Source: Candidatus Diapherotrites archaeon CG08_land_8_20_14_0_20_34_12 (GTDB lineage Archaea > Iainarchaeota > Iainarchaeia > Iainarchaeales > 0-14-0-20-34-12). Taken from it: 14,950 nucleotides of DNA. The translations under genes were made by a program, and so were the position numbers. The DNA lies in NCBI GenBank assembly GCA_002779065.1, contig PEXL01000004.1, positions 1-14,950 of the forward strand. Direction: 5' to 3'. Below are positions 5,456-12,984 of this stretch, piece after piece. Numbering within the stretch: position 1 is the first letter of the stretch; every line of letters begins with the position of its first letter. The notes below the pieces were generated by a model that was given only the letters and a program-made list of their open reading frames with translations, searched no databases and had not been told where the DNA came from.

Positions 5456-5941
5456 ATGGATAAGCCACTAGAATTAGAGATTGATGAATCAAAATCAGGA
5501 TTAAAGAAGGTAATCCTAAGAAAGCCTTCAGAAAAACAAAGGATTAGGGGGCTTTGTGTAAAAGCAAAGAAGAAAACAGCAGTAGCAAGAGCAATAATAA
5601 AAAAAGGAACTGGAAAAGTAACAGTAAATCATAGGGCTTTAGCTATAATTGATCCTGAATATATCAAGATGCTTATTTCAGAACCATTGAGATTAGCTGA
5701 TCAATTAAGTAAGGAAGTGGATATTGCTGTTTCTGTTTCTGGCTCAGGGCCGGTAAGTCAAGCGGTAAGTGTAAGGGCTGCAATTGCAAAAGCACTTTTA
5801 CAATATTCTGCCGATAAACTATTGAAACAGAAATTTATGTTGTATGATAAGATGCTCCTTGTTGATGATCCAAGAAGGAAAGAATCAAAGAAACCATTAG
5901 GAAGAGGGGCAAGAGCTAAGAAACAGTTGAGTAAGAGGTGA
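5456..5941 (+). CDS. rps9: 30S ribosomal protein S9
   Basis: This 161-residue small-subunit protein has a C-terminal tail that reaches the P-site tRNA. The core begins at about residue 34 with VKAKKKTAVARAIIKKGTGKVTVN, continues with SVSGSGPVSQAVSVRAAIAKALL, and ends in the basic RRKESKKPLGRGARAKKQLSKR tail. The family mostly starts near the core, so about 30 N-terminal residues (acidic, then basic) are extra. The GGTGA site four bases before the ATG supports this long start. The stop overlaps the AGAGGTGA ribosome binding site of rpoN. Confidence 0.95.
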   Translation: MDKPLELEIDESKSGLKKVILRKPSEKQRIRGLCVKAKKKTAVARAIIKKGTGKVTVNHRALAIIDPEYIKMLISEPLRLADQLSKEVDIAVSVSGSGPVSQAVSVRAAIAKALLQYSADKLLKQKFMLYDKMLLVDDPRRKESKKPLGRGARAKKQLSKR

Positions 5942-5945
5942 ACAG

Positions 5946-6140
5946 ATGATTATTCCAATAAGATGTTTTACTTGTGGAAAGCCAATATCGGAATACTATG
6001 AAAAATTTATAAATGAAATAAAAACAAATAAAGATGCAAAAAAAGTACTCAATGATCTTGGTATCAAAAGATATTGTTGCAGAAGAATGTTATTAAGTCA
6101 TGTTGATTTAATTGATGATATAATGAAATACAAAAGATAA
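5946..6140 (+). CDS. rpoN: DNA-directed RNA polymerase subunit N (Rpb10-like)
   Basis: This 64-residue zinc-binding assembly subunit of RNA polymerase has both invariant parts. IPIRCFTCGKPI near the start gives ligands C7 and C10, and RYCCRRMLLSHVDLIDD gives C44 and C45. The length is normal for the family. It follows S9 by four bases with a strong AGAGGTGA site. In many archaea rpoK and eno come next; here S2 starts eight bases after the stop. Confidence 0.97.
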   Translation: MIIPIRCFTCGKPISEYYEKFINEIKTNKDAKKVLNDLGIKRYCCRRMLLSHVDLIDDIMKYKR

Positions 6141-6148
6141 GTGACTCA

Positions 6149-6814
6149 ATGGGTAACACATTAATAGAAACAAAAGAATACCTAAGGACTGGTTCGCATA
6201 TTGGAACTAAATTTAAAACTGCGGGCATGAGAAAATATATTTTCAAGAAAAGGCCGGATAAATTAAAGGTATTTGATGTAAGCGTAATTGATGAAAAACT
6301 TTCAGTTGCAGCTAAATTTTTATCTTCATTTGAACCTAGTGAAATAGTTGTTGTTTCAAAGAAACAATATGGGCAAAAACCAGCAGAGATGTTTGCCCAA
6401 GCAATTGGTGCAAAATCAGTTGTTGGAAGGTTTAGCCCAGGAACATTTACTAATCCAGCATTCAAGCATTTCCTTGAACCAGCAATAATATTGGTTACAG
6501 ACCCTGGCGCAGATGGCCAAGCTATAAATGAAGCTAATAATGCTAGAGTTCCTATCATCGCTATGTGCAGTACGGATAATGAAACAAAGAATATTGACTT
6601 GATTATACCTATAAACAATAAAGGAAGGCAAAGTTTAGCATTAGCATATTGGCTTTTGGCCAGAGAATTCTTAAAGATAAAAGGGGCAATAAAAAGCGAT
6701 GCTGATTTCAAATACAAAGTATCTGATTTCGAATTTGTATTGGAAAAAGGATCAAGAGAGGAAATGTCTCAAGAATTCAGTGAGGATAATAAAAGAACAT
6801 ATGAAGAAAGGTAA
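6149..6814 (+). CDS. rps2: 30S ribosomal protein S2
   Basis: This 221-residue small-subunit protein is the archaeal/eukaryotic (SA) type of S2. Conserved segments are YLRTGSHIGTKFKTAGMRKYIF, FDVSVIDEKL, VVSKKQYGQKPAEMFAQAIGA, GRFSPGTFTNP, ILVTDPGADGQAINEANNARVPIIAMCSTDN and DLIIPINNKGRQSLALAYWLLARE. A charged tail of about 40 residues follows. An AAGTGA site lies five bases before the ATG. It is the last gene of the L18e operon, followed by T-tracts. Confidence 0.96.
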   Translation: MGNTLIETKEYLRTGSHIGTKFKTAGMRKYIFKKRPDKLKVFDVSVIDEKLSVAAKFLSSFEPSEIVVVSKKQYGQKPAEMFAQAIGAKSVVGRFSPGTFTNPAFKHFLEPAIILVTDPGADGQAINEANNARVPIIAMCSTDNETKNIDLIIPINNKGRQSLALAYWLLAREFLKIKGAIKSDADFKYKVSDFEFVLEKGSREEMSQEFSEDNKRTYEER

Positions 6815-6818
6815 AATT

Positions 6819-6866
6819 CTCTTTCTTTTTCTTATTTTTTATTCTAATAATTACTTTTTTCTTTTT
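6819..6866 (+). terminator. T-tract terminator after S2
   Basis: Four runs of five or six T (about 6826, 6835, 6855 and 6862) follow the S2 stop within 50 bases. This is the usual form of an archaeal intrinsic terminator and separates the ribosomal operon from the MEMO gene. Confidence 0.65.
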
Positions 6867-6933
6867 AATTTCAAAAGACATTGATTCAGAAACTTTTTTA
6901 TGGTCATTTCGTAAAATTTTAATTCAAATTCTA

Positions 6934-6941
6934 TTTTAAAT
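6934..6941 (+). promoter_or_regulatory. TATA box for the MEMO family gene
   Basis: TTTTAAAT is centred about 25 bases before the ATG at 6962, and there is no ribosome binding site. The mRNA is probably leaderless. Confidence 0.5.
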
Positions 6942-6961
6942 TATTCGAACATATTATTTTT

Positions 6962-7798
6962 ATGAATATAAGAACTGCTGCTTTTGCAGGCCAATTTTAC
7001 CCTGAAAATCCAAAGGAATTAGAAGCGCAATTGGAACTATTTTTTTCAAATTGCAAAATGAAAAATGATTGTTCTGCAATTATTTCGCCTCATGCCGGCT
7101 ATATTTATTCCGGGCAAACAGCGGCAAAAGCATTTTCCCGCTTGGGAAAATTTGGCACTTATATAATTATTGGGCCAAATCATACTGGTTTAGGCTCTGC
7201 TATTTCAATTGGTGAAAATGATTTCTGGGAAACTCCTTTAGGAAAAATTGAAGTAAATAAAAAATTGGCTAATGAAATTGTTGGGAAAAGCAATGCTGAA
7301 TTTGACCGCTTAGCGCATATTGGAGAACATTCAATTGAGGTTCAAATACCTTTTTTACAATATATGTCCAAGCTAGTTGGGCCAGAAAAGCCGCCGAAAA
7401 TTATTCCAATAATTATCTCTGAGGATAATTTAGAAGAAATAAAACAACTGGCAAAAGCAATTTCTGAAATAAGCAAAAAAGAAAGCATTGGAATAATTGC
7501 GAGCTCTGATTTCTCGCATTTTATATCAGAGAAACAGGCAAGAAAGCTTGATTTTGAGGCTATTGACTACATAACCAAAATAGACCCAGAAGGCTTCCAT
7601 CTGAAGGTGAATAGCCTTAATTTGAGCATATGCGGCTATCTTCCTATCACTTGCTTACTCCAGTATTGCAAGGAAATAAGGCTTAATAGTGCAGAAATAG
7701 AGGAATATACAACTTCAGGTTCAGTAACTGGTGATTTAAGCAGTATCGTGGCTTATTGCGGAATATGCTTCAAAAAAGCCAAAAATCCTAAAAATTAA
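6962..7798 (+). CDS. MEMO family protein (AmmeMemoRadiSam system protein B-like)
   Basis: This 278-residue protein belongs to the MEMO family, which resembles LigB-type non-haem-iron dioxygenases; its cellular reaction is not settled. Motifs in order are AGQFYP at residue 9, SPHAGYIYSG with H44, IIIGPNHTG with H74, GEHSIEVQIPFLQ with H123, SSDFSH with D183 and H186, and SICGYLPI with C224. H44, H74 and C224 correspond to the metal-binding residues reported for human MEMO1, so the metal site looks intact. In many archaea MEMO follows S2 and is itself followed by mevalonate kinase. The first link is kept here and the second is not. The usual partners (AMMECR1 and a radical SAM protein) are not in this window. 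Confidence 0.93.
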   Translation: MNIRTAAFAGQFYPENPKELEAQLELFFSNCKMKNDCSAIISPHAGYIYSGQTAAKAFSRLGKFGTYIIIGPNHTGLGSAISIGENDFWETPLGKIEVNKKLANEIVGKSNAEFDRLAHIGEHSIEVQIPFLQYMSKLVGPEKPPKIIPIIISEDNLEEIKQLAKAISEISKKESIGIIASSDFSHFISEKQARKLDFEAIDYITKIDPEGFHLKVNSLNLSICGYLPITCLLQYCKEIRLNSAEIEEYTTSGSVTGDLSSIVAYCGICFKKAKNPKN

Positions 7799-7820
7799 CC
7801 TTATAACTCTAAAACGGTAC

Positions 7821-7850
7821 TTTTAAATACTTGATTGGCTGTATTAGTAT
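7821..7850 (+). promoter_or_regulatory. TATA box and inverted repeat before the TrmB-like gene
   Basis: TTTTAAATA (7821-7829) is a TATA-like element. An inverted repeat, ATACT (7827-7831) and AGTAT (7846-7850) with 14 bases between, overlaps it and reaches the likely start site. TACT/AGTA half-sites are known in operators of some TrmB proteins, though with a different spacing. Self-regulation is therefore possible but unproven. Confidence 0.4.
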
Positions 7851-7868
7851 ATATTAGGCGATTTTAAT

Positions 7869-8624
7869 ATGGTTAGGGAAGAAAGGGTAAAAGAAGTACT
7901 CACTAATTTGGGTTTAACCGATTATGAAATTCGCACTTTACTAAGCCTATTTAAATTAAAGGAAGCGAAAGCTCCACAGATAAGCCAATATTCCCAAGTT
8001 CCAAAAACAAGAATTTATGATATTCTTGACAGCTTGGTGCAGAGAGGATTAATTGTTGAAATGCACAATAGGCCAAAAAGATACAGAATAATGGAAGCAG
8101 GAAAGGTATTTGGGACTCTTATTGAAGAAAAGAAGAAAACATTTGATGATATTGAAAAGGAAGTTGATGCTGTTGTAAAAGAACTTTCATACGCAAGCAT
8201 TCCAGAAGACCAGGAAGATACAGTTATAAAAGTAAAAAGCAAAAATGATTTCCTTAAGATTCTTGCGCAGGAATTGGATAATGCAAAAGAAAATGTTATA
8301 GGTTTTATTGATTTGGATGCCGGGCATTCTCCTTTGATTAAATCAATAAAAGGCGCAACAGACAGGAAAGTAAATGTAAAAATATTGCACCATAGGCAGC
8401 ATAAGGATATGAAAAGATATTTGTCTGAGAATTTAGAATTCAAGCATGTTAATCATGGCTTGACTGCATTTACAATTGACAACAAAAAAGCAATCATTGC
8501 TTTGAGCAATTTGAATAAAGACAAATCAGAATATAATTTCGCTATTTGGAATCACAAGCCAATTGTGGATGTATTAAACAATCATTTCGCAGCCTGCTGG
8601 GACAAGGCAAAAACAGTCCAATAA
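7869..8624 (+). CDS. TrmB-type transcriptional regulator
   Basis: This 251-residue protein has an N-terminal winged helix of the TrmB type at about residues 8-75: LTNLGLTDYEIRTLLSLFKL, then the recognition region QYSQVPKTRIYDILDSLVQRGLI and a wing with RPKRYRIM. A helical linker (about 85-110) resembles the coiled-coil dimerisation part. The C-terminal half (about 120-245) has the alternating strands and helices of the phospholipase-D-like domain found in many TrmB proteins; no catalytic HKD motif is seen. TrmB proteins often sense sugars, but the ligand and targets cannot be read from this sequence. It has no ribosome binding site and is probably nearly leaderless. Its neighbours do not identify a regulon. 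Confidence 0.9.
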   Translation: MVREERVKEVLTNLGLTDYEIRTLLSLFKLKEAKAPQISQYSQVPKTRIYDILDSLVQRGLIVEMHNRPKRYRIMEAGKVFGTLIEEKKKTFDDIEKEVDAVVKELSYASIPEDQEDTVIKVKSKNDFLKILAQELDNAKENVIGFIDLDAGHSPLIKSIKGATDRKVNVKILHHRQHKDMKRYLSENLEFKHVNHGLTAFTIDNKKAIIALSNLNKDKSEYNFAIWNHKPIVDVLNNHFAACWDKAKTVQ

Positions 8625-8805
8625 ATAAAATCTATTTTTTATAATTCTAATCTTTACAATACTAATTACTAATTAATTAAATAGTTTAATGTAAAAAAAG
8701 AAAAATGGTTATGAAAACCCTTCTTTAGTTTAGACTTTGCTCTTTAAGTTATTTGGCTATTGTGGTTAATTACAAGTAATGGCATAGCTATTCGGAACTA
8801 TAGGA
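8625..8805. other. AT-rich gene-free stretch
   Basis: This region follows the TrmB gene. It holds T-tracts for the + strand (TTTTTT, 8635-8640) and for the minus strand (A-run at 8693-8705, read as T on the minus strand), which probably end the two converging units. A frame-shifted continuation of the TnpA fragment may run to 8766. No other coding or RNA gene is visible. Confidence 0.5.
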
Positions 8806-9060
8806 TCATCTGCACCGCAGGATACCCAAATACCATCCGATGTCAAACCAGAATGAGCCTCTAGGATACAACTTGCAGAAGTTTGGCTTTTCTTTGAACA
8901 CTCTTTTTGCAGACCAGCTTTTCAACATTGTTTTTGTAGTCAGTATGCTATATTTTTCAGGAACATTTACTGCTAGATGAACATGTGTTCCTGCGAAACC
9001 AAACTCTGCAAACTCAAAGCCATATTTTTCTTTCCGAAACTTTTTTAGCCTGATAGCCAC
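8806..9060 (-). pseudogene. tnpA: IS200/IS605 family transposase TnpA fragment
   Basis: These 84 residues match the middle of the single-strand HUH transposase: KYGFEFAEFGFAGTHVHLAVN with the HVH metal-binding pair, then VPEKYSI, LKSWSAKRVF and LYPRGSFWF. The intact protein is about 130-150 residues. The N-terminal strand (usually with HxVxxxKYRR) is missing, with an in-frame TAA directly before the GTG at 9058. The catalytic tyrosine region at the C-terminus is lost after WYLGI, where the frame soon ends in TGA. A one-base shift there opens a frame running to 8766 (CGADDP...), which may be the old C-terminus. No TnpB or clear end hairpins are seen. It is a dead remnant. Confidence 0.8.
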
Positions 9061-9119
9061 TTAAAACATCATTATGAAAATAGGATTATCTTGCCTTTCT
9101 TTTTGGCTCTGTTGCAGAA

Positions 9120-10964
9120 TTATCTTCTTAGCCTAATTTTGCTTACTGGTTTAGGTTCTGGATAATTCACTTGCTGAATATTTTTATTTACTGGGCTGGT
9201 TACAGCAGGCAAAACAGTAAGGGCAGTCATTTTGCTGTCAGTGCTTTGTTGCCCCTGCTGTGAATTAGATGCATTATTGCTTTGTTGTGGTTGCTGATTT
9301 GAACCATTATCCTGTTTTGGCACATTAGCATAATCCTTAATGCCTTTTAACAAATTAACATCAATATATGGGCCTTGCATCATTATTTCCATTTTCTTTT
9401 TTTGATACTCTTGCCATGCCTTCATGGCCTCAATATTAATATAAATCAAACATTGCCCATTTGAGCATTTTTTGTTTTGCTCACAGGCCTGCAATAACTC
9501 ATCAAAAAGACTTTGGGAACAGTTTGCATTTAATGTTCCTGGGTTATTGCAGGAAAATGTTTGTTTTTTCTGATAAACAGAATTGTCAATGCAGAAAGGA
9601 TTCTCTATAAACGCATCAGAACCGCAGTCTGAATTTGCAGAGCATAATGGAGAAATACATTCCCCTAAATTGCATAACTTATTGCTATTGCCACATTGCT
9701 CTATGGATTTATTCTCGGTAGTTGAAGAGCATGAAGCATTTGCCATACCGGCATTGTTGCATGTGAATGTTTTGTATTTCTGGTAAATGAAATTACCGTT
9801 GCAGAATGGTGTTTCTATAAAAGAGTCTGTTCCGCAATCTTCATTCTTTGAACATTCTGGAACAATGCATTTCCCATTAGGGCAGATTTCATTGGCTGAG
9901 CATTCTTTCATAAGTTTATCTTCAGTATTTGATGAGCATTTTGAAGCCGGGGTTGCAGCATTCTCGCAAAATGGCTTTTTTACTTTTTGGTAGACTGTAT
10001 TTCCATTGCAGAATGCTTGGCCAATGTTCTCCTCTAGGCCACAATCACTATTCTGTAAACAGTTCATTGGGTATATCAGATAAATGCCGTATTTGTCGCC
10101 TGCTTCGAGGGTTCTTTTATTAAAAAGATCGTTATAAGGTGATGAACCCCCATACATTGTTGCATTCTTACAATCTTGGTTGTATAAATCATCCAAGCCA
10201 ACAGTATGCCCTAACTCGTGTGTTGCTATCCCTTGGAAATCAACAACCGTATCATTTTTTGAATAATCACCAAATGTGGAATACTTATTAAAAACTACAT
10301 CAGCTTCAATTATTTTAAAATAACCAATATAAATCGAAATTATCATTCCATGGGCAATATTACTTGTATTATCAAAAAATAGCTCATTCTTCCCATTGTC
10401 TTTCGCTTCATCCTTTGTAATGGTGGTATAATCAACACTCAAATCCCCGAAAATATATTCATTATATAACTCCCATGTTTTCATGGCTTCTTTTGTTGAG
10501 TTTAATAAAAACTCTTCTGATAGATTATCATCATTTGTTGGATGTAATATAAAATTAGGTGTTTCGTACCATTTTGCTTCATCAAGATCATAGCAACTAT
10601 TATAAGCAGGTGGATAATTCATTAATTTCTTAGGGCTTGATTTAACCCAAAAATCTTTCAGAGGAATCTCTTTCGTGTATTTTTGATATATTTCTTTAGC
10701 TTTTGGTATTAGTTTCTTGAACCTCTTGTCATAGAAACAGTTTATTCCCTTGCATTCTTCTATAGTTTTATAGCTATAGAGTTTTCCTTTATCAGGCCCT
10801 TTTTCTATTATATCAGTAATATAAGTTACTTTTCTTAAATGAAGATTTTTTAGAAAAGAAGCATCAATGTAAGAGATAGAAGTATTAAGAGAATGAGCTG
10901 TAGAGAGCAATAGAAGGAACGATAGAAGAACTACTAATAGCTTAGATATTTCAGATATTTGCAT
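9120..10964 (-). CDS. Secreted metzincin-like zinc metalloprotease with three cysteine-rich repeats
   Basis: This 614-residue protein has a signal peptide (hydrophobic residues 8-20, likely cut after AHS at 25). A matrixin-like catalytic domain spans about 127-300: AKWYETPNFILHPTND, a helix with KEAMKTWE, then THELGHTVGLDDLY with zinc ligands H249 and H253, D259 in the third-ligand place, E250 as general base, and a Met-turn NATMYGG at M270. Three repeats of about 70 residues follow (302-366, 371-436, 441-505), each with eight cysteines at matched positions and a core like DCGxxxFxExPFCxGNxxYQK. Residues 551-575 are a Gln/Asn/Ser-rich linker and the tail is basic (KIRLRR). No C-terminal membrane helix is seen. 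The substrate is unknown; predation, host contact or nutrient gain are guesses. Confidence 0.85.
   Translation of the reverse strand: MQISEISKLLVVLLSFLLLLSTAHSLNTSISYIDASFLKNLHLRKVTYITDIIEKGPDKGKLYSYKTIEECKGINCFYDKRFKKLIPKAKEIYQKYTKEIPLKDFWVKSSPKKLMNYPPAYNSCYDLDEAKWYETPNFILHPTNDDNLSEEFLLNSTKEAMKTWELYNEYIFGDLSVDYTTITKDEAKDNGKNELFFDNTSNIAHGMIISIYIGYFKIIEADVVFNKYSTFGDYSKNDTVVDFQGIATHELGHTVGLDDLYNQDCKNATMYGGSSPYNDLFNKRTLEAGDKYGIYLIYPMNCLQNSDCGLEENIGQAFCNGNTVYQKVKKPFCENAATPASKCSSNTEDKLMKECSANEICPNGKCIVPECSKNEDCGTDSFIETPFCNGNFIYQKYKTFTCNNAGMANASCSSTTENKSIEQCGNSNKLCNLGECISPLCSANSDCGSDAFIENPFCIDNSVYQKKQTFSCNNPGTLNANCSQSLFDELLQACEQNKKCSNGQCLIYINIEAMKAWQEYQKKKMEIMMQGPYIDVNLLKGIKDYANVPKQDNGSNQQPQQSNNASNSQQGQQSTDSKMTALTVLPAVTSPVNKNIQQVNYPEPKPVSKIRLRR
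9450..10061 (-). repeat. Three tandem protein repeats of 8-cysteine modules
   Basis: The coding repeats lie at 9867-10061, 9657-9854 and 9450-9644 on the minus strand. They are spaced 69 and 70 residues apart. The cysteine positions line up one by one, suggesting four disulfides per module. The DNA copies have diverged, so the duplication is old. Confidence 0.8.
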
Positions 10965-10989
10965 TAATATATTAAGGTGTTTATGAGTT

Positions 10990-10998
10990 TATAAATAT
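10990..10998 (-). promoter_or_regulatory. TATA box for the metalloprotease gene
   Basis: On the minus strand this reads ATATTTATA and is centred about 30 bases before the ATG at 10964. No ribosome binding site is seen before the start, so the leader is probably very short. Confidence 0.45.
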
Positions 10999-11034
10999 AT
11001 TTAACTTAGTAGAGTTAATACTTTAGTGATTTAT

Positions 11035-12732
11035 TCATTTAGTCCTTGCTTTTAGGAATATAGTTCCTAAAACAGCTATAATAAGCAGCAGTATAAGAAA
11101 AATGTTAGTTTCTGGGATTGTTGTTACTTCTTCTATTATATCTGTAAGTGTTACACAGCCTATCCCAATTGCACACTTTTGGCCTTCTGGACAGTCTGCA
11201 TTACTTGAACAGGAGGGGTTTGGTGGTTCTTCATCGACATATTTACATACACTATTAACACAATTAGCCTTCTGACTTTCCTTCTCCGGGCAATCCGCCG
11301 CAGTCTTACAGCCAGCCTGCTTTGGGCTGCATCCACACGCTTTGTTAACGCAAGCAGCCTCTTCACCAGCATTGCACTGCATTGCAGAACAATCAGTATT
11401 TGCAGCACATTTCTTTGTTATTTGTATATCAATAACATCTGTCTCTCCCAGAACAATATCAAACAGCAGTGTTTCTTTCCCATTAACACTCCAGCCGCTG
11501 ACAATATAGTCAGTATCCAGGGCCTGACTCAATTTAAACCTGTACTGCTTAGGATCAAGCTCAAGTGTTTTTGTCCCGTTTTCTGTTGTTATATAAGTAA
11601 TATCATCCGCAGTGGTGCATTTATCCGGATCATAGCATATCCCTACCTTAACATCAATCCTCTTTGGCGGATCATAAACATTTATTGAATTTATCTTCAG
11701 GAATCCTTTTGTGAAACAGCCAGGCCTTGTTTTCAGGAGATTATATTCACAATAGTTTGTTCCATTAAATATCCTGCAGCTTGTTTCCAGGCAGTCTATT
11801 TCAGGGCATGAAAGAGCATTAGTACAGGAAGGAGCCTCAAGCATAATCTTTGAAGTATCCTTGGTAAAAGTAATAGTATCATATAAGTCTTCTGAGTTCA
11901 GCATTACATTGACATCAAAGCCCTCATATTTATTTGAGTTTAATGTGAGCGGAGCAAAGATATTGCCTATAAAGATAGCTTCCTTATTCAACGCTGTTTC
12001 ATTCTTAAAGGTGTTGTTTGCTATGAAAAAAGACTCTTGATTAGGGATAGTGCTTGAGAATGTTAAGGCAGCAGGCAGGACAGGGTGTGAATAGACTATT
12101 TTGTTATTTCTAAGAACAAGCTTTTTGACATCAGATATGCCAAGCAGGCCGTTTATTTCAATATCTTGGATATTCACTGCATTGTTGTTATTCAGCAGGA
12201 GGATTGCTTTTAGCTTTGAAGTGTTCTTGCCGTCTATAGTGATAAGGCCATTGTCCTTAATGTTTATTGCATTATCCTTGCCGTTAATGCTCACATTCTC
12301 AAGGTTAAAGGCTGGAACTTTGGAGATATTCAGTATGGCGGTGCTGAGCTGTGTTGCATCTATGCTACAGTTTTTTAGGGTGATAAAGTCTGTGCCTGTG
12401 ATATAGCCCATATCGAAGTCCAGGAAGGTTTGTTTTATTTTTAAGGAATCAGATGGCTTATCACATTTTATTGTGATATTTCTTGTGGTGACACTGGGTT
12501 TTTTCATAAGGGTAAATGCCTTATTTGAGAAGCCATATATGCCAGAAACCTGCAGGCTATAAATGCAGTCAGAAGCGCCAAGATAGATTGTCATTGGTTC
12601 CTTATAGGCTTTATCCCAGGACATATTTGTTGTGCCATTTGGGCATTGCATGATTGAGGTTTCGGCTGCAAATACATTGTTGGCAAGAGATGTGAAAATT
12701 AATAATAATAAAATAATAAGGCATTTCCTCAT
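11035..12732 (-). CDS. Secreted beta-helix-like protein with cysteine-rich modules and C-terminal membrane anchor
   Basis: I do not recognise a named family. The 565 residues begin with a signal peptide (hydrophobic 4-17, likely cut after FAA at 23). Residues about 80-290 contain repeated short Asn-rich strands such as ITLKNCSI, FNLENVSING, AINIKDNG, VNIQDIEING, LVLRNNKI and FFIANNTF, the pattern of a right-handed beta helix. A region about 340-440 looks like a beta-sandwich domain. Residues 442-526 hold cysteine-rich modules with the CxxxxDCP/CxxNxDC theme. A hydrophobic helix (about 543-560) and basic end KARTK would anchor it to the outer face of the membrane. The anchor resembles tripartite C-terminal signals in layout, but no known sorting motif is exact. 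GC content appears somewhat higher than in its neighbours. It lies upstream of the metalloprotease on the same strand. Confidence 0.7.
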   Translation of the reverse strand: MRKCLIILLLLIFTSLANNVFAAETSIMQCPNGTTNMSWDKAYKEPMTIYLGASDCIYSLQVSGIYGFSNKAFTLMKKPSVTTRNITIKCDKPSDSLKIKQTFLDFDMGYITGTDFITLKNCSIDATQLSTAILNISKVPAFNLENVSINGKDNAINIKDNGLITIDGKNTSKLKAILLLNNNNAVNIQDIEINGLLGISDVKKLVLRNNKIVYSHPVLPAALTFSSTIPNQESFFIANNTFKNETALNKEAIFIGNIFAPLTLNSNKYEGFDVNVMLNSEDLYDTITFTKDTSKIMLEAPSCTNALSCPEIDCLETSCRIFNGTNYCEYNLLKTRPGCFTKGFLKINSINVYDPPKRIDVKVGICYDPDKCTTADDITYITTENGTKTLELDPKQYRFKLSQALDTDYIVSGWSVNGKETLLFDIVLGETDVIDIQITKKCAANTDCSAMQCNAGEEAACVNKACGCSPKQAGCKTAADCPEKESQKANCVNSVCKYVDEEPPNPSCSSNADCPEGQKCAIGIGCVTLTDIIEEVTTIPETNIFLILLLIIAVLGTIFLKARTK

Positions 12733-12762
12733 ATAATCTATAGTAAATAGTTATGAAAGAGG

Positions 12763-12770
12763 TATAAATA
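12763..12770 (-). promoter_or_regulatory. TATA box for the beta-helix-like gene
   Basis: On the minus strand this reads TATTTATA and is centred about 35 bases before the ATG at 12732. Its spacing fits a leader of roughly ten bases. The divergent gltX promoter lies about 190 bases away. Confidence 0.45.
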
Positions 12771-12955
12771 GGTTGCTTTTTGGAAGATTTTGGGTTATTT
12801 TATAAAATAAACTCCTGATGGGATTTTAATAATGTTATTTCCTAAACCTTCTTTCCCTTTACTTGAATTCATTTAAATGGAATATATTTATTATTAAAGC
12901 AATCGGGTAAAAAGATTTTTTCCTTTAACTTAACATAGAAAGCATATTTAATGCT

Positions 12956-12965
12956 TTTATATAAA
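12956..12965 (+). promoter_or_regulatory. TATA box for gltX
   Basis: TTTATATAAA is a close match to the archaeal TATA consensus and is centred 25 bases before the ATG at 12985. This favours a leaderless message starting at that ATG over the in-frame TTG codons at 12970-12978. Confidence 0.65.
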
Positions 12966-12984
12966 AATATTGTTGTTGATAAAA

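Noticed and set aside
6064..6717. 217-residue minus-strand open frame
   Set aside because: It is antisense to rpoN and S2, both firmly recognised, and has no recognisable motif.
8015..8443. 142-residue minus-strand open frame
   Set aside because: It lies fully opposite the TrmB gene and its composition (Ser/Phe-rich) is that of an antisense shadow.
9583..10123. Plus-strand frames of 64-68 residues opposite the metalloprotease
   Set aside because: They mirror the cysteine repeats on the other strand and look repetitive only for that reason.
12970..12984. TTG start for glutamyl-tRNA synthetase
   Set aside because: The TATA box lies 25 bases before ATG 12985, so transcription would begin after the TTG codons.
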